NCBI GenBank assembly: GCA_022701925.1
Contig: JAKONM010000217.1
Coordinates: 1 to 9,675, forward strand
Source of the DNA: Microbacteriaceae bacterium
GTDB taxonomy: Bacteria > Actinomycetota > Actinomycetes > Actinomycetales > Microbacteriaceae
Direction of reading: 5' to 3'
DNA: 9,675 nt
Shown: positions 1-8,405 of the stretch, one piece after another
Layout: every line of letters begins with the position of its first letter
Numbering within the stretch: the first letter of the stretch is position 1
The notes under the pieces: generated by a model
The model's input: only the letters and a program-made list of their open reading frames with translations
What the model was told of the DNA's origin: nothing
Databases searched by the model: none
Translations under genes and position numbers: made by a program

Positions 1-4008
<4,008 letters not shown>

Positions 4009-4077
4009 GGTGACGACGATGATGCACCCGGCCGCCGACACCGCGGTGCGAGCGCGTCGGGCGCCGGAACACGGCCC

Positions 4078-4740
4078 TCATGCAGGAGGAAGGGGCGCGG
4101 CCTCCGGCGTGTCGTCGGCGAGGAAGGCCCGCACGTCGGCCAGCTCGTCCTGCGAGATCCCGTGGGTCAGGCCGGGGTAGACGCGGACCTCGGCCGCCGC
4201 GACGCGCGGCAGCCAGGCCGCCGTGCGCTCGACCGCCGCGACCGGGATCACGGGGTCCGCGTCGCCGCGGCCCCAGAGCACGGGCGGGCGCCGCGCGGCC
4301 AGGGCGGCGTCGTCCTCCTGCTCCTCCGGCACGAACCCCGCCAGCACGACGGCCGCGGCGAAGCGCTGCGGCGCGAGGCGCAGCAGGGTGAGGGCCAGCG
4401 CCCCGCCCTGCGAGAAGCCCAGCAGGCGGATCCGGCCGGGCGTGCCCGCGCCGGCGGCGGGCAGCCCGTCGAGCCAGTCGAGCACCGCCTGCGCGGCCGG
4501 CCGCAGGCTCGCGCGCCGTGTCGGGTCCTGGCCCACCGGCGCCCACGCCCAGCCCGGCCCCCACGGCAGCGGGGCGCGCAGGGAGACCACCGCGTCCTCC
4601 AGGCCGAGGGCGGCGCCCACCGGCAGCAGGTCCTGCTCGTCGGCGCCCAGGCCGTGCAGCAGGAGCAGCAGCGGCCGTCCCTCCAGCGTGTCGATCGGGC
4701 GCGTCGAGACGGCGTGCAGCGGGTCGGTCGGTCGGTCCAC
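4078..4740 (-). CDS. Alpha/beta-hydrolase, phospholipase/carboxylesterase (acyl-protein thioesterase-like) family
   Basis: A 220-residue serine hydrolase of the Abhydrolase_2 type, close to the usual size of that family; probably a cytoplasmic esterase with unknown substrate. The oxyanion-hole motif LLLLHGLGADEQDLLP lies at about 25-40. The nucleophile elbow GFSQG places Ser at 110. GDADPVIP (159-166) supplies the acid, probably Asp162. LTHGIS supplies His193. No signal peptide or membrane segment is visible. The GTG start at 4740 is well constrained: no other in-frame ATG or GTG lies upstream near it or between it and the LLLLHG strand. AGGA sits 7 nt before it; the overlapping CAGGAT could alternatively be a -10 hexamer 6 nt before the start. 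Immediately after the GTG are four tandem GACC units encoding DRPTDP. The gene is divergent from the DUF4916 gene (81-bp gap) and 69 bp upstream of lhr on the same strand. The fold and triad are clear; the substrate is not. Confidence 0.9.
   Translation of the reverse strand: MDRPTDPLHAVSTRPIDTLEGRPLLLLLHGLGADEQDLLPVGAALGLEDAVVSLRAPLPWGPGWAWAPVGQDPTRRASLRPAAQAVLDWLDGLPAAGAGTPGRIRLLGFSQGGALALTLLRLAPQRFAAAVVLAGFVPEEQEDDAALAARRPPVLWGRGDADPVIPVAAVERTAAWLPRVAAAEVRVYPGLTHGISQDELADVRAFLADDTPEAAPLPPA
4722..4737 (-). repeat. Four tandem GACC tetranucleotides directly after a start codon
   Basis: On the minus strand the hydrolase GTG is followed at once by GACC repeated four times (plus strand GGTC x4). 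Because the unit is not a multiple of three, gain or loss of one copy would shift the reading frame from codon 2 onward. Four copies is short for a hypermutable tract. Confidence 0.8.
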
Positions 4741-4809
4741 CCGCGCATCCTGCCGCCGCGGGCCCGTGCGGGGGGTGGGCGTTCGGCGCCGGGTGCGCTC
4801 CGCGACGGG

Positions 4810-4815
4810 TAGAAA
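4810..4815 (+). promoter_or_regulatory. -10-like hexamer 6 nt before the DUF4916 start
   Basis: TAGAAA followed by 6 nt and then ATG, with no Shine-Dalgarno between them. The arrangement fits a leaderless transcript beginning at or near the A of the start codon. The last base departs from the TANNNT consensus and no good -35 is visible. Confidence 0.4.
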
Positions 4816-4821
4816 AGACCC

Positions 4822-5364
4822 ATGAGCAGCGTTCGCACGCCCGACCCCGACTCCGGCTGGCTCGGGGAGGACGAGCTGGCGTCGATCCGGCGCCGGCTGC
4901 CCCTGCTCTACGTGGAGGCCGTGCCGGTGCGCACCGACGGCATGGGGCGCGTCACCGAGGTGGGCCTGCTGCTGCGCGTCGGCTCCAGCGGCACCATCGC
5001 CCGCACCATCGTCTCCGGGCGGGTGCTCTACGGCGAGACGCTGCGCGAGGCGCTGTTCCGCCACCTGGAGAAGGACCTCGGGCCGATGGCCTTCCCGCAG
5101 CTGCCGCTGAGCCCGAACCCCTTCCAGGTCGCGGAGGACTTCCCCGCCCCCAGCCCCACCCAGTTCACCGACGAGCGGCAGCACGCGGTGGCCCTGGCGT
5201 TCGTGGTGCCCGTCACGGGCACCTGCGACCCGCGCCAGGACGCGCTGGAGCTCACCTGGATGACGCCGGAGGAGGCGGCCGCCGACGCCGTCGCGCAGGA
5301 GATGGAGGGCGGCCGGGGGACCCTGGTCCGCGCCGCGCTCGCCTCCGTGGGCCGCCTGTACTGA
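4822..5364 (+). CDS. DUF4916 family protein (NUDIX-like, actinobacterial)
   Basis: A 180-residue protein that I recognise as the actinobacterial DUF4916 family, often annotated as a NUDIX hydrolase-family protein. Hallmarks are LPLLYVEAVPVR near the N-terminus (about 26-37), EVGLLLRVG (46-54), RHLEKDLGPMAFPQLP (80-95), the ERQHAV segment, and ELTWMTPEEA near the C-terminus. Residues 66-87 align with the Nudix box G-x5-E-x7-R-E-U-x-E-E-x-G-U: Gly66, Glu72, Arg80 and Gly87 are kept. The metal-binding glutamates of the REUxEE core are His81, Lys84 and Asp85, so Mg-dependent pyrophosphohydrolase activity is doubtful. The ATG start gives MSSVRTPDPD and the family core begins at GWL. No signal peptide is present. 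The membrane-protein gene follows after 58 bp on the same strand. Family assignment is confident; the biochemical role is unknown. Confidence 0.88.
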   Translation: MSSVRTPDPDSGWLGEDELASIRRRLPLLYVEAVPVRTDGMGRVTEVGLLLRVGSSGTIARTIVSGRVLYGETLREALFRHLEKDLGPMAFPQLPLSPNPFQVAEDFPAPSPTQFTDERQHAVALAFVVPVTGTCDPRQDALELTWMTPEEAAADAVAQEMEGGRGTLVRAALASVGRLY

Positions 5365-5365
5365 C

Positions 5366-5395
5366 CCCGGCCGCCCGCGGTTCGCGCGGCCCGGG
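5366..5395 (+). terminator. GC-rich hairpin between the DUF4916 and membrane-protein genes, possible terminator
   Basis: Two bases after the DUF4916 stop, CCC-GGCC pairs with GGCC-(c)-GGG, with an inner CGCG/CGCG stem and a GTT loop. An internal loop and a one-base bulge interrupt the helix and there is no T-tract, so this is a candidate only. It would insulate the next gene, which has its own promoter-like hexamer. Confidence 0.3.
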
Positions 5396-5409
5396 AGCGG
5401 CGCCGCCGC

Positions 5410-5415
5410 TACGGT
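5410..5415 (+). promoter_or_regulatory. -10-like hexamer 7 nt before the membrane-protein start
   Basis: TACGGT (TANNNT) followed by 7 nt and then the GTG at 5423. No Shine-Dalgarno is present, which suggests a leaderless transcript. No recognisable -35 lies 17-18 nt upstream. Confidence 0.45.
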
Positions 5416-5422
5416 TCCGCGG

Positions 5423-5788
5423 GTGCTGACCGCCGCTGCCGCCACGCCCGCCTTCACCGTCTCGCTGGCCTCGGCCCTGACGATCGCCGCGGCGGTGCTC
5501 GCGGTCGCCGACTCGGGCGCGCGCTTCCGCCGGCCCGGCGGCAACGCGGTGCTGGCGATCATCGCCCTGATCGTCGGCCTGCTGCTGTTCGTGCGCGCCT
5601 TCGGACCCGTGCAGCCCTACGTGTCGACGTCGATCCCCGTGCTCCAGCTGTCCGTCGCGCTGACGGTCGTGCTGCTCGTCCAGCTGCTGGTGAAGGCGGC
5701 CAGGAAGAGCGGCGTGCTGTGGCTGACGATCCTCGCGGTGCTGGTCGCCGCGGCGGCCGCGGTGGTGGCGTTCCTCAAGATCACCTGA
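5423..5788 (+). CDS. Small four-helix integral membrane protein, unknown function
   Basis: A 121-residue hydrophobic protein that I do not recognise. Four membrane segments are predicted by eye at about 12-30, 43-60, 73-91 and 98-118. They are separated by a basic loop (ARFRRPGGN, 33-41), a short outer-type loop (GPVQPYVSTS, 61-70) and a second basic loop (KAARKSG, 91-97). The positive loops suggest both termini face outward and the 33-41 and 91-97 loops face the cytoplasm. No charged or polar residue that would mark a transporter or enzyme site is seen inside the helices. The GTG start lies 7 nt after a TACGGT hexamer and no ribosome site is present. The gene is 58 bp downstream of the DUF4916 gene and converges on the SRPBCC gene with a 13-bp gap. 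Coding is supported by length, codon bias and regular helix spacing. Confidence 0.78.
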   Translation: MLTAAAATPAFTVSLASALTIAAAVLAVADSGARFRRPGGNAVLAIIALIVGLLLFVRAFGPVQPYVSTSIPVLQLSVALTVVLLVQLLVKAARKSGVLWLTILAVLVAAAAAVVAFLKIT

Positions 5789-5806
5789 CCCGCACGGGGG
5801 CTCAGG
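5784..5806. terminator. Hairpin spanning both stop codons of convergent genes, candidate bidirectional terminator
   Basis: CCTGA (5784-5788) pairs with TCAGG (5802-5806), with an inner CCC/GGG stem and a GCAC loop and a three-base bulge. The left arm contains the TGA of the membrane-protein gene and the right arm contains the complement of the TGA of the SRPBCC gene. There is no T-tract on either strand. The position between convergent genes is typical of a shared terminator. Confidence 0.4.
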
Positions 5807-6302
5807 CGGCCGCGCCCTCGTGGTCGAAGGAGGGCGCCAGCTGCTTCAGGCGCAGCGCCCGCCACTGCCACAGCGGCCACAGCCCGGCCCACATGGCCGG
5901 CGTCAGCGGACCCGCGTCGAACTCCAGGCGGTCGCGGTAGAGCGTGGCGCCGGCGTCGTCCGGGTGGGGCGCGACCGCCATGCGGTGGTACCAGGAGCGG
6001 AGCACGCCGGGCAGCCCGTCGACCCCGCGCCCCGCGTCCCGCACGATGCGCACGCCCTCGTGGGTGCGGGTGTCGAAGCGCAGGTCGATGTCCTGCCGGC
6101 CCATGGGCGCTATCCCGGCGCCGAGCAGCCGGACGGGGTGGTCCCCCTCCGTCCACTGCGTCGGGAAGCCCCCGTCCTCCTCCGAGGCGTACCCCAGCCA
6201 GGGGCCGGCGACCTCGCGCATCACCGTGGGGCTCCTGAGGGCCCGCCAGGCGGCGTCGGGCGGGCAGTCCAGCCGCTCCTTGAGCATCACGACCATGCGC
6301 AT
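5802..6302 (-). CDS. SRPBCC / START-like (polyketide-cyclase superfamily) protein
   Basis: A 166-residue protein resembling the SRPBCC helix-grip fold, which makes a hydrophobic ligand-binding cavity; ligand and role are unknown. The N-terminus (MRMVVMLKERLDCPPDAAWRAL) has the pattern of this superfamily: a first beta strand with an aliphatic/charged pattern, then a C-P-x-D-A-A-W helix start. A strand containing QDIDLRFDTRT (70-80) follows. Near 102-125, SWYHRMAV and GATLYRDRLEF resemble the last paired strands. A long C-terminal helix rich in Trp and Leu follows (about 134-155). I chose the first of two ATGs (6302; the second is at 6296); the frame stays open upstream, but the residues there look like antisense of the DUF427 region. 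No Shine-Dalgarno is present; GATACT lies 7 nt before the ATG. The gene is divergent from the DUF427 gene and convergent with the membrane-protein gene. Assignment is by pattern only and is moderate. Confidence 0.72.
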   Translation of the reverse strand: MRMVVMLKERLDCPPDAAWRALRSPTVMREVAGPWLGYASEEDGGFPTQWTEGDHPVRLLGAGIAPMGRQDIDLRFDTRTHEGVRIVRDAGRGVDGLPGVLRSWYHRMAVAPHPDDAGATLYRDRLEFDAGPLTPAMWAGLWPLWQWRALRLKQLAPSFDHEGAAA

Positions 6303-6309
6303 GGGCGCC

Positions 6310-6315
6310 AGTATC
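6310..6315 (-). promoter_or_regulatory. -10-like hexamer 7 nt before the SRPBCC start
   Basis: GATACT (4 of 6 to TATAAT, including A2 and T6) followed by 7 nt and the ATG at 6302. No ribosome site is visible, consistent with a leaderless mRNA. Confidence 0.4.
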
Positions 6316-6378
6316 GCCGCAGGGCCTCTCGGAACACGCAGGGTGCCCGACGGGTTGACCCGTCGCGACAGCACGACG

Positions 6379-6385
6379 AAGGAGG
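6379..6385 (+). promoter_or_regulatory. Strong Shine-Dalgarno of the DUF427 gene
   Basis: AAGGAGG followed by 5 nt and ATG. It fixes the start at 6391 within a longer open frame, and it contrasts with the neighbouring genes, most of which lack a ribosome site. Confidence 0.88.
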
Positions 6386-6390
6386 ACCGC

Positions 6391-6693
6391 ATGAAGGCCG
6401 TCATCGGCGACACGGTTCTGGCGGAGGCGCCGGAGCAGGACCTGATCAAGATCGAGGGCAACTGGTACTTCCCGCCCGCCAGCGTGGTGGACGGGCTGCT
6501 GGAGAAGAGCCCGACCCCGTACACCTGCCCGTGGAAGGGCGAGTGCCAGTACTTCACGGTGACCGCGGACGGCAGGCGCCTGCAGGACCGCGCCTGGAGC
6601 TACCCGCACCCCTTCGACGGCGCCGCGGAGCGCGTCGGCCGCGACTTCACCGACTACGTGGCGTTCTGGAAAGAGGTCCAGGTCACGCAGTAG
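6391..6693 (+). CDS. DUF427 family protein
   Basis: A complete 100-residue member of DUF427, a small single-domain beta-rich family of unknown biochemical function, common in actinobacteria. Family hallmarks visible in order: MKAVIGDTVLAEA at the N-terminus, IEGNWYFPPASV (about 20-31), TPYTCPWKGECQYFTV (about 42-57), and RAWSYPHPFDGAAE, ending in DYVAFWKEVQV. The Cys pair in the CPWKGEC core flanks the most conserved stretch. No signal peptide or membrane segment is present. The start is set by the AAGGAGG 5 nt upstream. TTGACC at 6355-6360 resembles a -35, but the position for a matching -10 falls on the ribosome site, so the promoter is unresolved. The 3' end overlaps that of the SprT-like gene by 11 bp on the opposite strand. 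Family identity is confident; function is unknown. Confidence 0.93.
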   Translation: MKAVIGDTVLAEAPEQDLIKIEGNWYFPPASVVDGLLEKSPTPYTCPWKGECQYFTVTADGRRLQDRAWSYPHPFDGAAERVGRDFTDYVAFWKEVQVTQ

Positions 6694-7144
6694 CGGGGTC
6701 GATGCGGCGCCAGGTGATCAGCGCCGCGCGGCTGAACGAGCGCGAGCACGCGCCGCACGAGACCGGCCGACCCGGCCGTCGGAAGCGGCGGTGCTCGTGC
6801 CCGGCCGGGCACGAGCCCACCCACGCGGCGCGCTCCTCGGCGATCGGCCGGTCGTGCAGGCGGGTGCCCGCGTGGCCGAGCCGGGCGCACGCCGCCCGCC
6901 AGCGCGGGCCGTGCCCGGCGCCGTGACCGGCCAGGGCGTGCGCGATCTCGTGCAGCAGCACGTCGCGCACCTCGTCCGGCTCGGCGCGTGCGACCAGGTG
7001 CTTGGACAGCGTGATGCGGCGGTCGGCGTGGTGGCAGGCGCCGGCCCGGCGCACGGCGCGGTCGAAGCCGAACCGCCAGCCGGCTCCGGGCAGGTGCTGC
7101 GAGAGCAGGGCCTCCGCCAGGCGGGAGGCGTCGTCGGCCAGCAC
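6683..7144 (-). CDS. SprT-like zinc metalloprotease-family protein
   Basis: A 153-residue SprT-like protein; the domain is shared with eukaryotic Spartan, which cleaves DNA-protein crosslinks, but the role of bacterial members is not settled. The zinc site is HEIAH (His65, Glu66, His69), and the downstream HGAGHGPRW segment supplies a third ligand, probably His78. A C-terminal zinc-ribbon-like module follows: Cys112-x3-His116, then Cys130-x2-Cys133, ending in the typical basic LITWRR tail (142-147). One knuckle thus reads C-x3-H rather than C-x2-C. No signal peptide is visible, so it is probably cytoplasmic. The start is GTG with no Shine-Dalgarno; TACAGT lies 6 nt before it. The gene begins 40 bp after the spermidine-synthase-like stop on the same strand, so it may be read both from its own start and from upstream. 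The knuckle codons form a perfect 24-bp palindrome (6793-6816). Confidence 0.9.
   Translation of the reverse strand: MLADDASRLAEALLSQHLPGAGWRFGFDRAVRRAGACHHADRRITLSKHLVARAEPDEVRDVLLHEIAHALAGHGAGHGPRWRAACARLGHAGTRLHDRPIAEERAAWVGSCPAGHEHRRFRRPGRPVSCGACSRSFSRAALITWRRIDPATA
6793..6816. repeat. Perfect 24-bp palindrome inside the SprT-like gene
   Basis: The half-site GCTCGTGCCCGG is followed with no spacer by its exact reverse complement. On the minus strand it encodes part of the zinc-ribbon segment SCPAGHEH. It begins 100 bp downstream of the DUF427 stop, so as RNA it could fold at the 3' end of that transcript. No T-tract follows. Confidence 0.85.
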
Positions 7145-7150
7145 GCGGCG

Positions 7151-7156
7151 ACTGTA
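7151..7156 (-). promoter_or_regulatory. -10-like hexamer 6 nt before the SprT-like start
   Basis: TACAGT (TANNNT) followed by 6 nt and the GTG at 7144, inside the 40-bp gap after the upstream gene. No Shine-Dalgarno and no clear -35. It suggests an internal leaderless start. Confidence 0.45.
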
Positions 7157-7184
7157 GGCGGCGCCGCCGACGCCCCGCAGCGGG

Positions 7185-8036
7185 TCAGCGCTGGGTGAAG
7201 ATGCCGCGGCCCGGGTCGGGGGAGGGCTGCGCGGTCGCGTCCACCACCACCGCGGCGCCGCGGACCAGCTGGTCCAGCTCGTCCCCGGACGCCGCCCTGG
7301 CGGGGTGCGGCCCGGCGGCCACGAGCCGCGGCAGCCACTCGAGCAGGCGCGCGTCCCGGGCGCCGACGACCACCAGGTTGCCGAAGCGGCGGCCCTTCAT
7401 GACCTGCGCCTCCGCCAGCACGGCGACGTGCGGCAGCACGGACCGCACCGTCGCGATCTGGCCGCGGGCGAAGGCCAGCCCGGCCCCGTCGGCGACGTTC
7501 ACCGCCATGACGCCCTGCGCGTGCAGGGGCGCCGCCGCGAGCCGGTAGAACTCCTGCGTCGCGCACTGCGCGGGGATGGTCGCGCCGGCGAAGACGTCGA
7601 CGACCACGAGGTCGGCGGTGCCGAGCAGGCCCGGGGGCAGCCGCTCCGCCACCGCGCGGGCGTCGCCGTAGCGGATGCGGATGGAGGCGCGGGGCGGCAG
7701 CGGCATGCGGCTGCGCACCAGCTCCACCAACTCGCGCTCCAGCTCGACGACCTGCTGGCGGGACCCGGGCCGGGTCCACTCCACGTACCGGGGCAGCGTC
7801 ATGGCGCCCGCGCCGAAGTGCACGGCGGTGATCGGCGCCCCCGGCTCCGCGAGGCGGTCGATCACGTGGCCGATCCGCTCCACGTACTCGAACGCCAGAT
7901 CGGTCGGGTCCTCGAGGTTCACGCTCGACTGGGGCGTGCCGTCCACGACCAGCTCGAGGCGGGCGGGCGCCCACCGGTCGGCCTCCACGGTGGCCACCTG
8001 GCCCCCGGAGAGCAGCACGGAGTCGGCGGTCGCCAC
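7185..8036 (-). CDS. Spermidine-synthase-like (SAM-methyltransferase fold) protein, probably not a true spermidine synthase
   Basis: A 283-residue protein of the spermidine synthase/methyltransferase Rossmann fold. A short N-terminal beta domain carries the LVVDGTPQSSVNLEDPTDLAFEYV segment (about 29-52), characteristic of spermidine-synthase-like proteins. The nucleotide-binding motif I is VHFGAGAMTLPRYV (72-85). VVELERELVELVR (96-108) gives the acidic residue expected to hold the ribose, probably Glu98. YGDAR (123-127) is the adenine-contacting loop. VVVDVFAGATIPAQ (144-157) occupies the place of the active-site DxxxP loop. The aspartates that bind and activate putrescine in real spermidine synthases are not evident, so the substrate is unknown. 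GTG start; just upstream TAGGGT ends 6 nt before it and can be read as a leaderless -10 or, through AGGG, as a ribosome site. A distal promoter (8152-8181) would give a leader of about 109 nt. The SprT-like gene follows after 40 bp. Confidence 0.88.
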   Translation of the reverse strand: MATADSVLLSGGQVATVEADRWAPARLELVVDGTPQSSVNLEDPTDLAFEYVERIGHVIDRLAEPGAPITAVHFGAGAMTLPRYVEWTRPGSRQQVVELERELVELVRSRMPLPPRASIRIRYGDARAVAERLPPGLLGTADLVVVDVFAGATIPAQCATQEFYRLAAAPLHAQGVMAVNVADGAGLAFARGQIATVRSVLPHVAVLAEAQVMKGRRFGNLVVVGARDARLLEWLPRLVAAGPHPARAASGDELDQLVRGAAVVVDATAQPSPDPGRGIFTQR

Positions 8037-8042
8037 CCGACG

Positions 8043-8048
8043 ACCCTA
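8043..8048 (-). promoter_or_regulatory. -10-like hexamer or ribosome site before the spermidine-synthase-like start
   Basis: TAGGGT, then 6 nt, then GTG. It fits the leaderless pattern of the neighbouring genes. The internal AGGG, 7 nt from the start codon, could equally be a Shine-Dalgarno on the longer transcript. Confidence 0.4.
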
Positions 8049-8057
8049 CGGCGCCTC

Positions 8058-8076
8058 CGCCTCGGGGGCCGAGGCG
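8058..8076 (-). promoter_or_regulatory. Perfect 8-bp hairpin in the leader of the spermidine-synthase-like gene
   Basis: CGCCTCGG and CCGAGGCG form an uninterrupted 8-bp stem with a 3-nt loop. On the minus strand it follows directly, with no base between, a second hairpin at 8077-8099. It ends about 20 nt before the gene. It could act as an attenuator, a terminator without T-tract, or an operator. Confidence 0.55.
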
Positions 8077-8099
8077 CGGTCGACGCCGGAGGTCGACCG
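8077..8099 (-). promoter_or_regulatory. Inverted repeat CGGTCGAC-N7-GTCGACCG
   Basis: Perfect 8-bp arms with a 7-nt spacer, abutting the hairpin at 8058-8076. It lies downstream of the predicted minus-strand promoter, so it would be in the RNA leader. The symmetric form with a spacer also suits a dimeric repressor operator. Confidence 0.5.
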
Positions 8100-8151
8100 A
8101 CCGCACGGGGAGCGCGTCCGCACCGCGGGTGCTCCCGGCAGGCGCGACGCG

Positions 8152-8181
8152 GTTATAGCGGACCCGCCGCGGCGAGGTCAA
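8152..8181 (-). promoter_or_regulatory. Sigma-70-type promoter reading toward the spermidine-synthase-like gene
   Basis: On the minus strand TTGACC (8181-8176) and TATAAC (8157-8152) are separated by 18 nt, each matching 5 of 6 consensus bases. The expected transcription start is near 8145, giving a leader of about 109 nt before the GTG at 8036. It is an AT-rich island in otherwise GC-rich DNA. Confidence 0.6.
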
Positions 8182-8190
8182 GCACCGCGC

Positions 8191-8219
8191 TGGACAGGGT
8201 GGAGATTCCGGGTTATGCT
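8191..8219 (+). promoter_or_regulatory. Sigma-70-type promoter of rpoB
   Basis: TGGACA (8191-8196; 5 of 6 to TTGACA), 17-nt spacer, TATGCT (8214-8219; 4 of 6 to TATAAT). The expected transcription start is near 8226, about 180 nt before the rpoB start. Only 9 bp separate its -35 from that of the divergent promoter. Confidence 0.65.
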
Positions 8220-8225
8220 CAATGT

Positions 8226-8405
8226 TCGCGCTCGTCGATCGGCCATGCCATCGACCCCCTCTCCGTCCTCATATCGCGGTCGACGGACCCGTGTGCCCCG
8301 GCATGCGGCGGCAGGGGCGCGCACACGGCACGTGCCGCTCGTCCGAACACGACAGGAATCGGGACCGCGCATCGAGACGCGGTCCTGCCGAAAGGTCACA
8401 TCTCC
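8226..8405 (+). promoter_or_regulatory. Long structured 5' leader of rpoB
   Basis: About 180 nt between the predicted start of transcription and the TTG, with no credible gene in it. Structures seen: a hairpin at 8234-8255 (GTCGAT/ATCGAC plus GGC/GCC, one bulged C, CAT loop); GTGTGC/GCACAC arms at 8291-8296 and 8321-8326; a 12-bp palindrome CGGCACGTGCCG at 8326-8337; and a strong hairpin at 8360-8387. The last has GGACCGCG/CGCGGTCC arms with an 8-nt loop and extends by a wobble and one more pair. It ends 2 nt before GAAAGG. CAGGA at 8353-8357 could instead pair with TCCTG at 8383-8387, competing with that helix. No known riboswitch class was recognised. Confidence 0.5.
8390..8395 (+). promoter_or_regulatory. 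rpoB: Shine-Dalgarno of rpoB
   Basis: GAAAGG followed by 10 nt and TTG, the upper end of normal spacing. It lies 2 nt after the 8360-8387 hairpin. It supports the TTG at 8406, since no in-frame ATG or GTG lies nearby in the leader. Confidence 0.6.

Noticed and set aside
4009..4077. Separate promoter or small gene between the hydrolase and lhr
   Set aside because: The 69-bp gap shows no good -35/-10 pair and no ribosome site; only a weak CATCGT hexamer 7 nt before the lhr ATG, so I could not support a separate feature.
6355..6377. TTGACC as a -35 of a DUF427 promoter
   Set aside because: At 17-18 nt spacing the partner hexamer falls on the GAAGGA/AAGGAG ribosome site and does not resemble a -10. 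The match is probably accidental or needs a different sigma factor.
6303..6557. N-terminal extension of the SRPBCC frame up to an ATG at 6557
   Set aside because: The extra residues are the antisense of the DUF427 gene, which has a strong Shine-Dalgarno and clear family identity. The SRPBCC fold pattern begins at MRMVVML.
6718..8181. A 487-codon minus-strand frame spanning the spermidine-synthase-like and SprT-like genes
   Set aside because: It is an out-of-frame shadow; both underlying genes have intact catalytic or binding motifs in their own frames.
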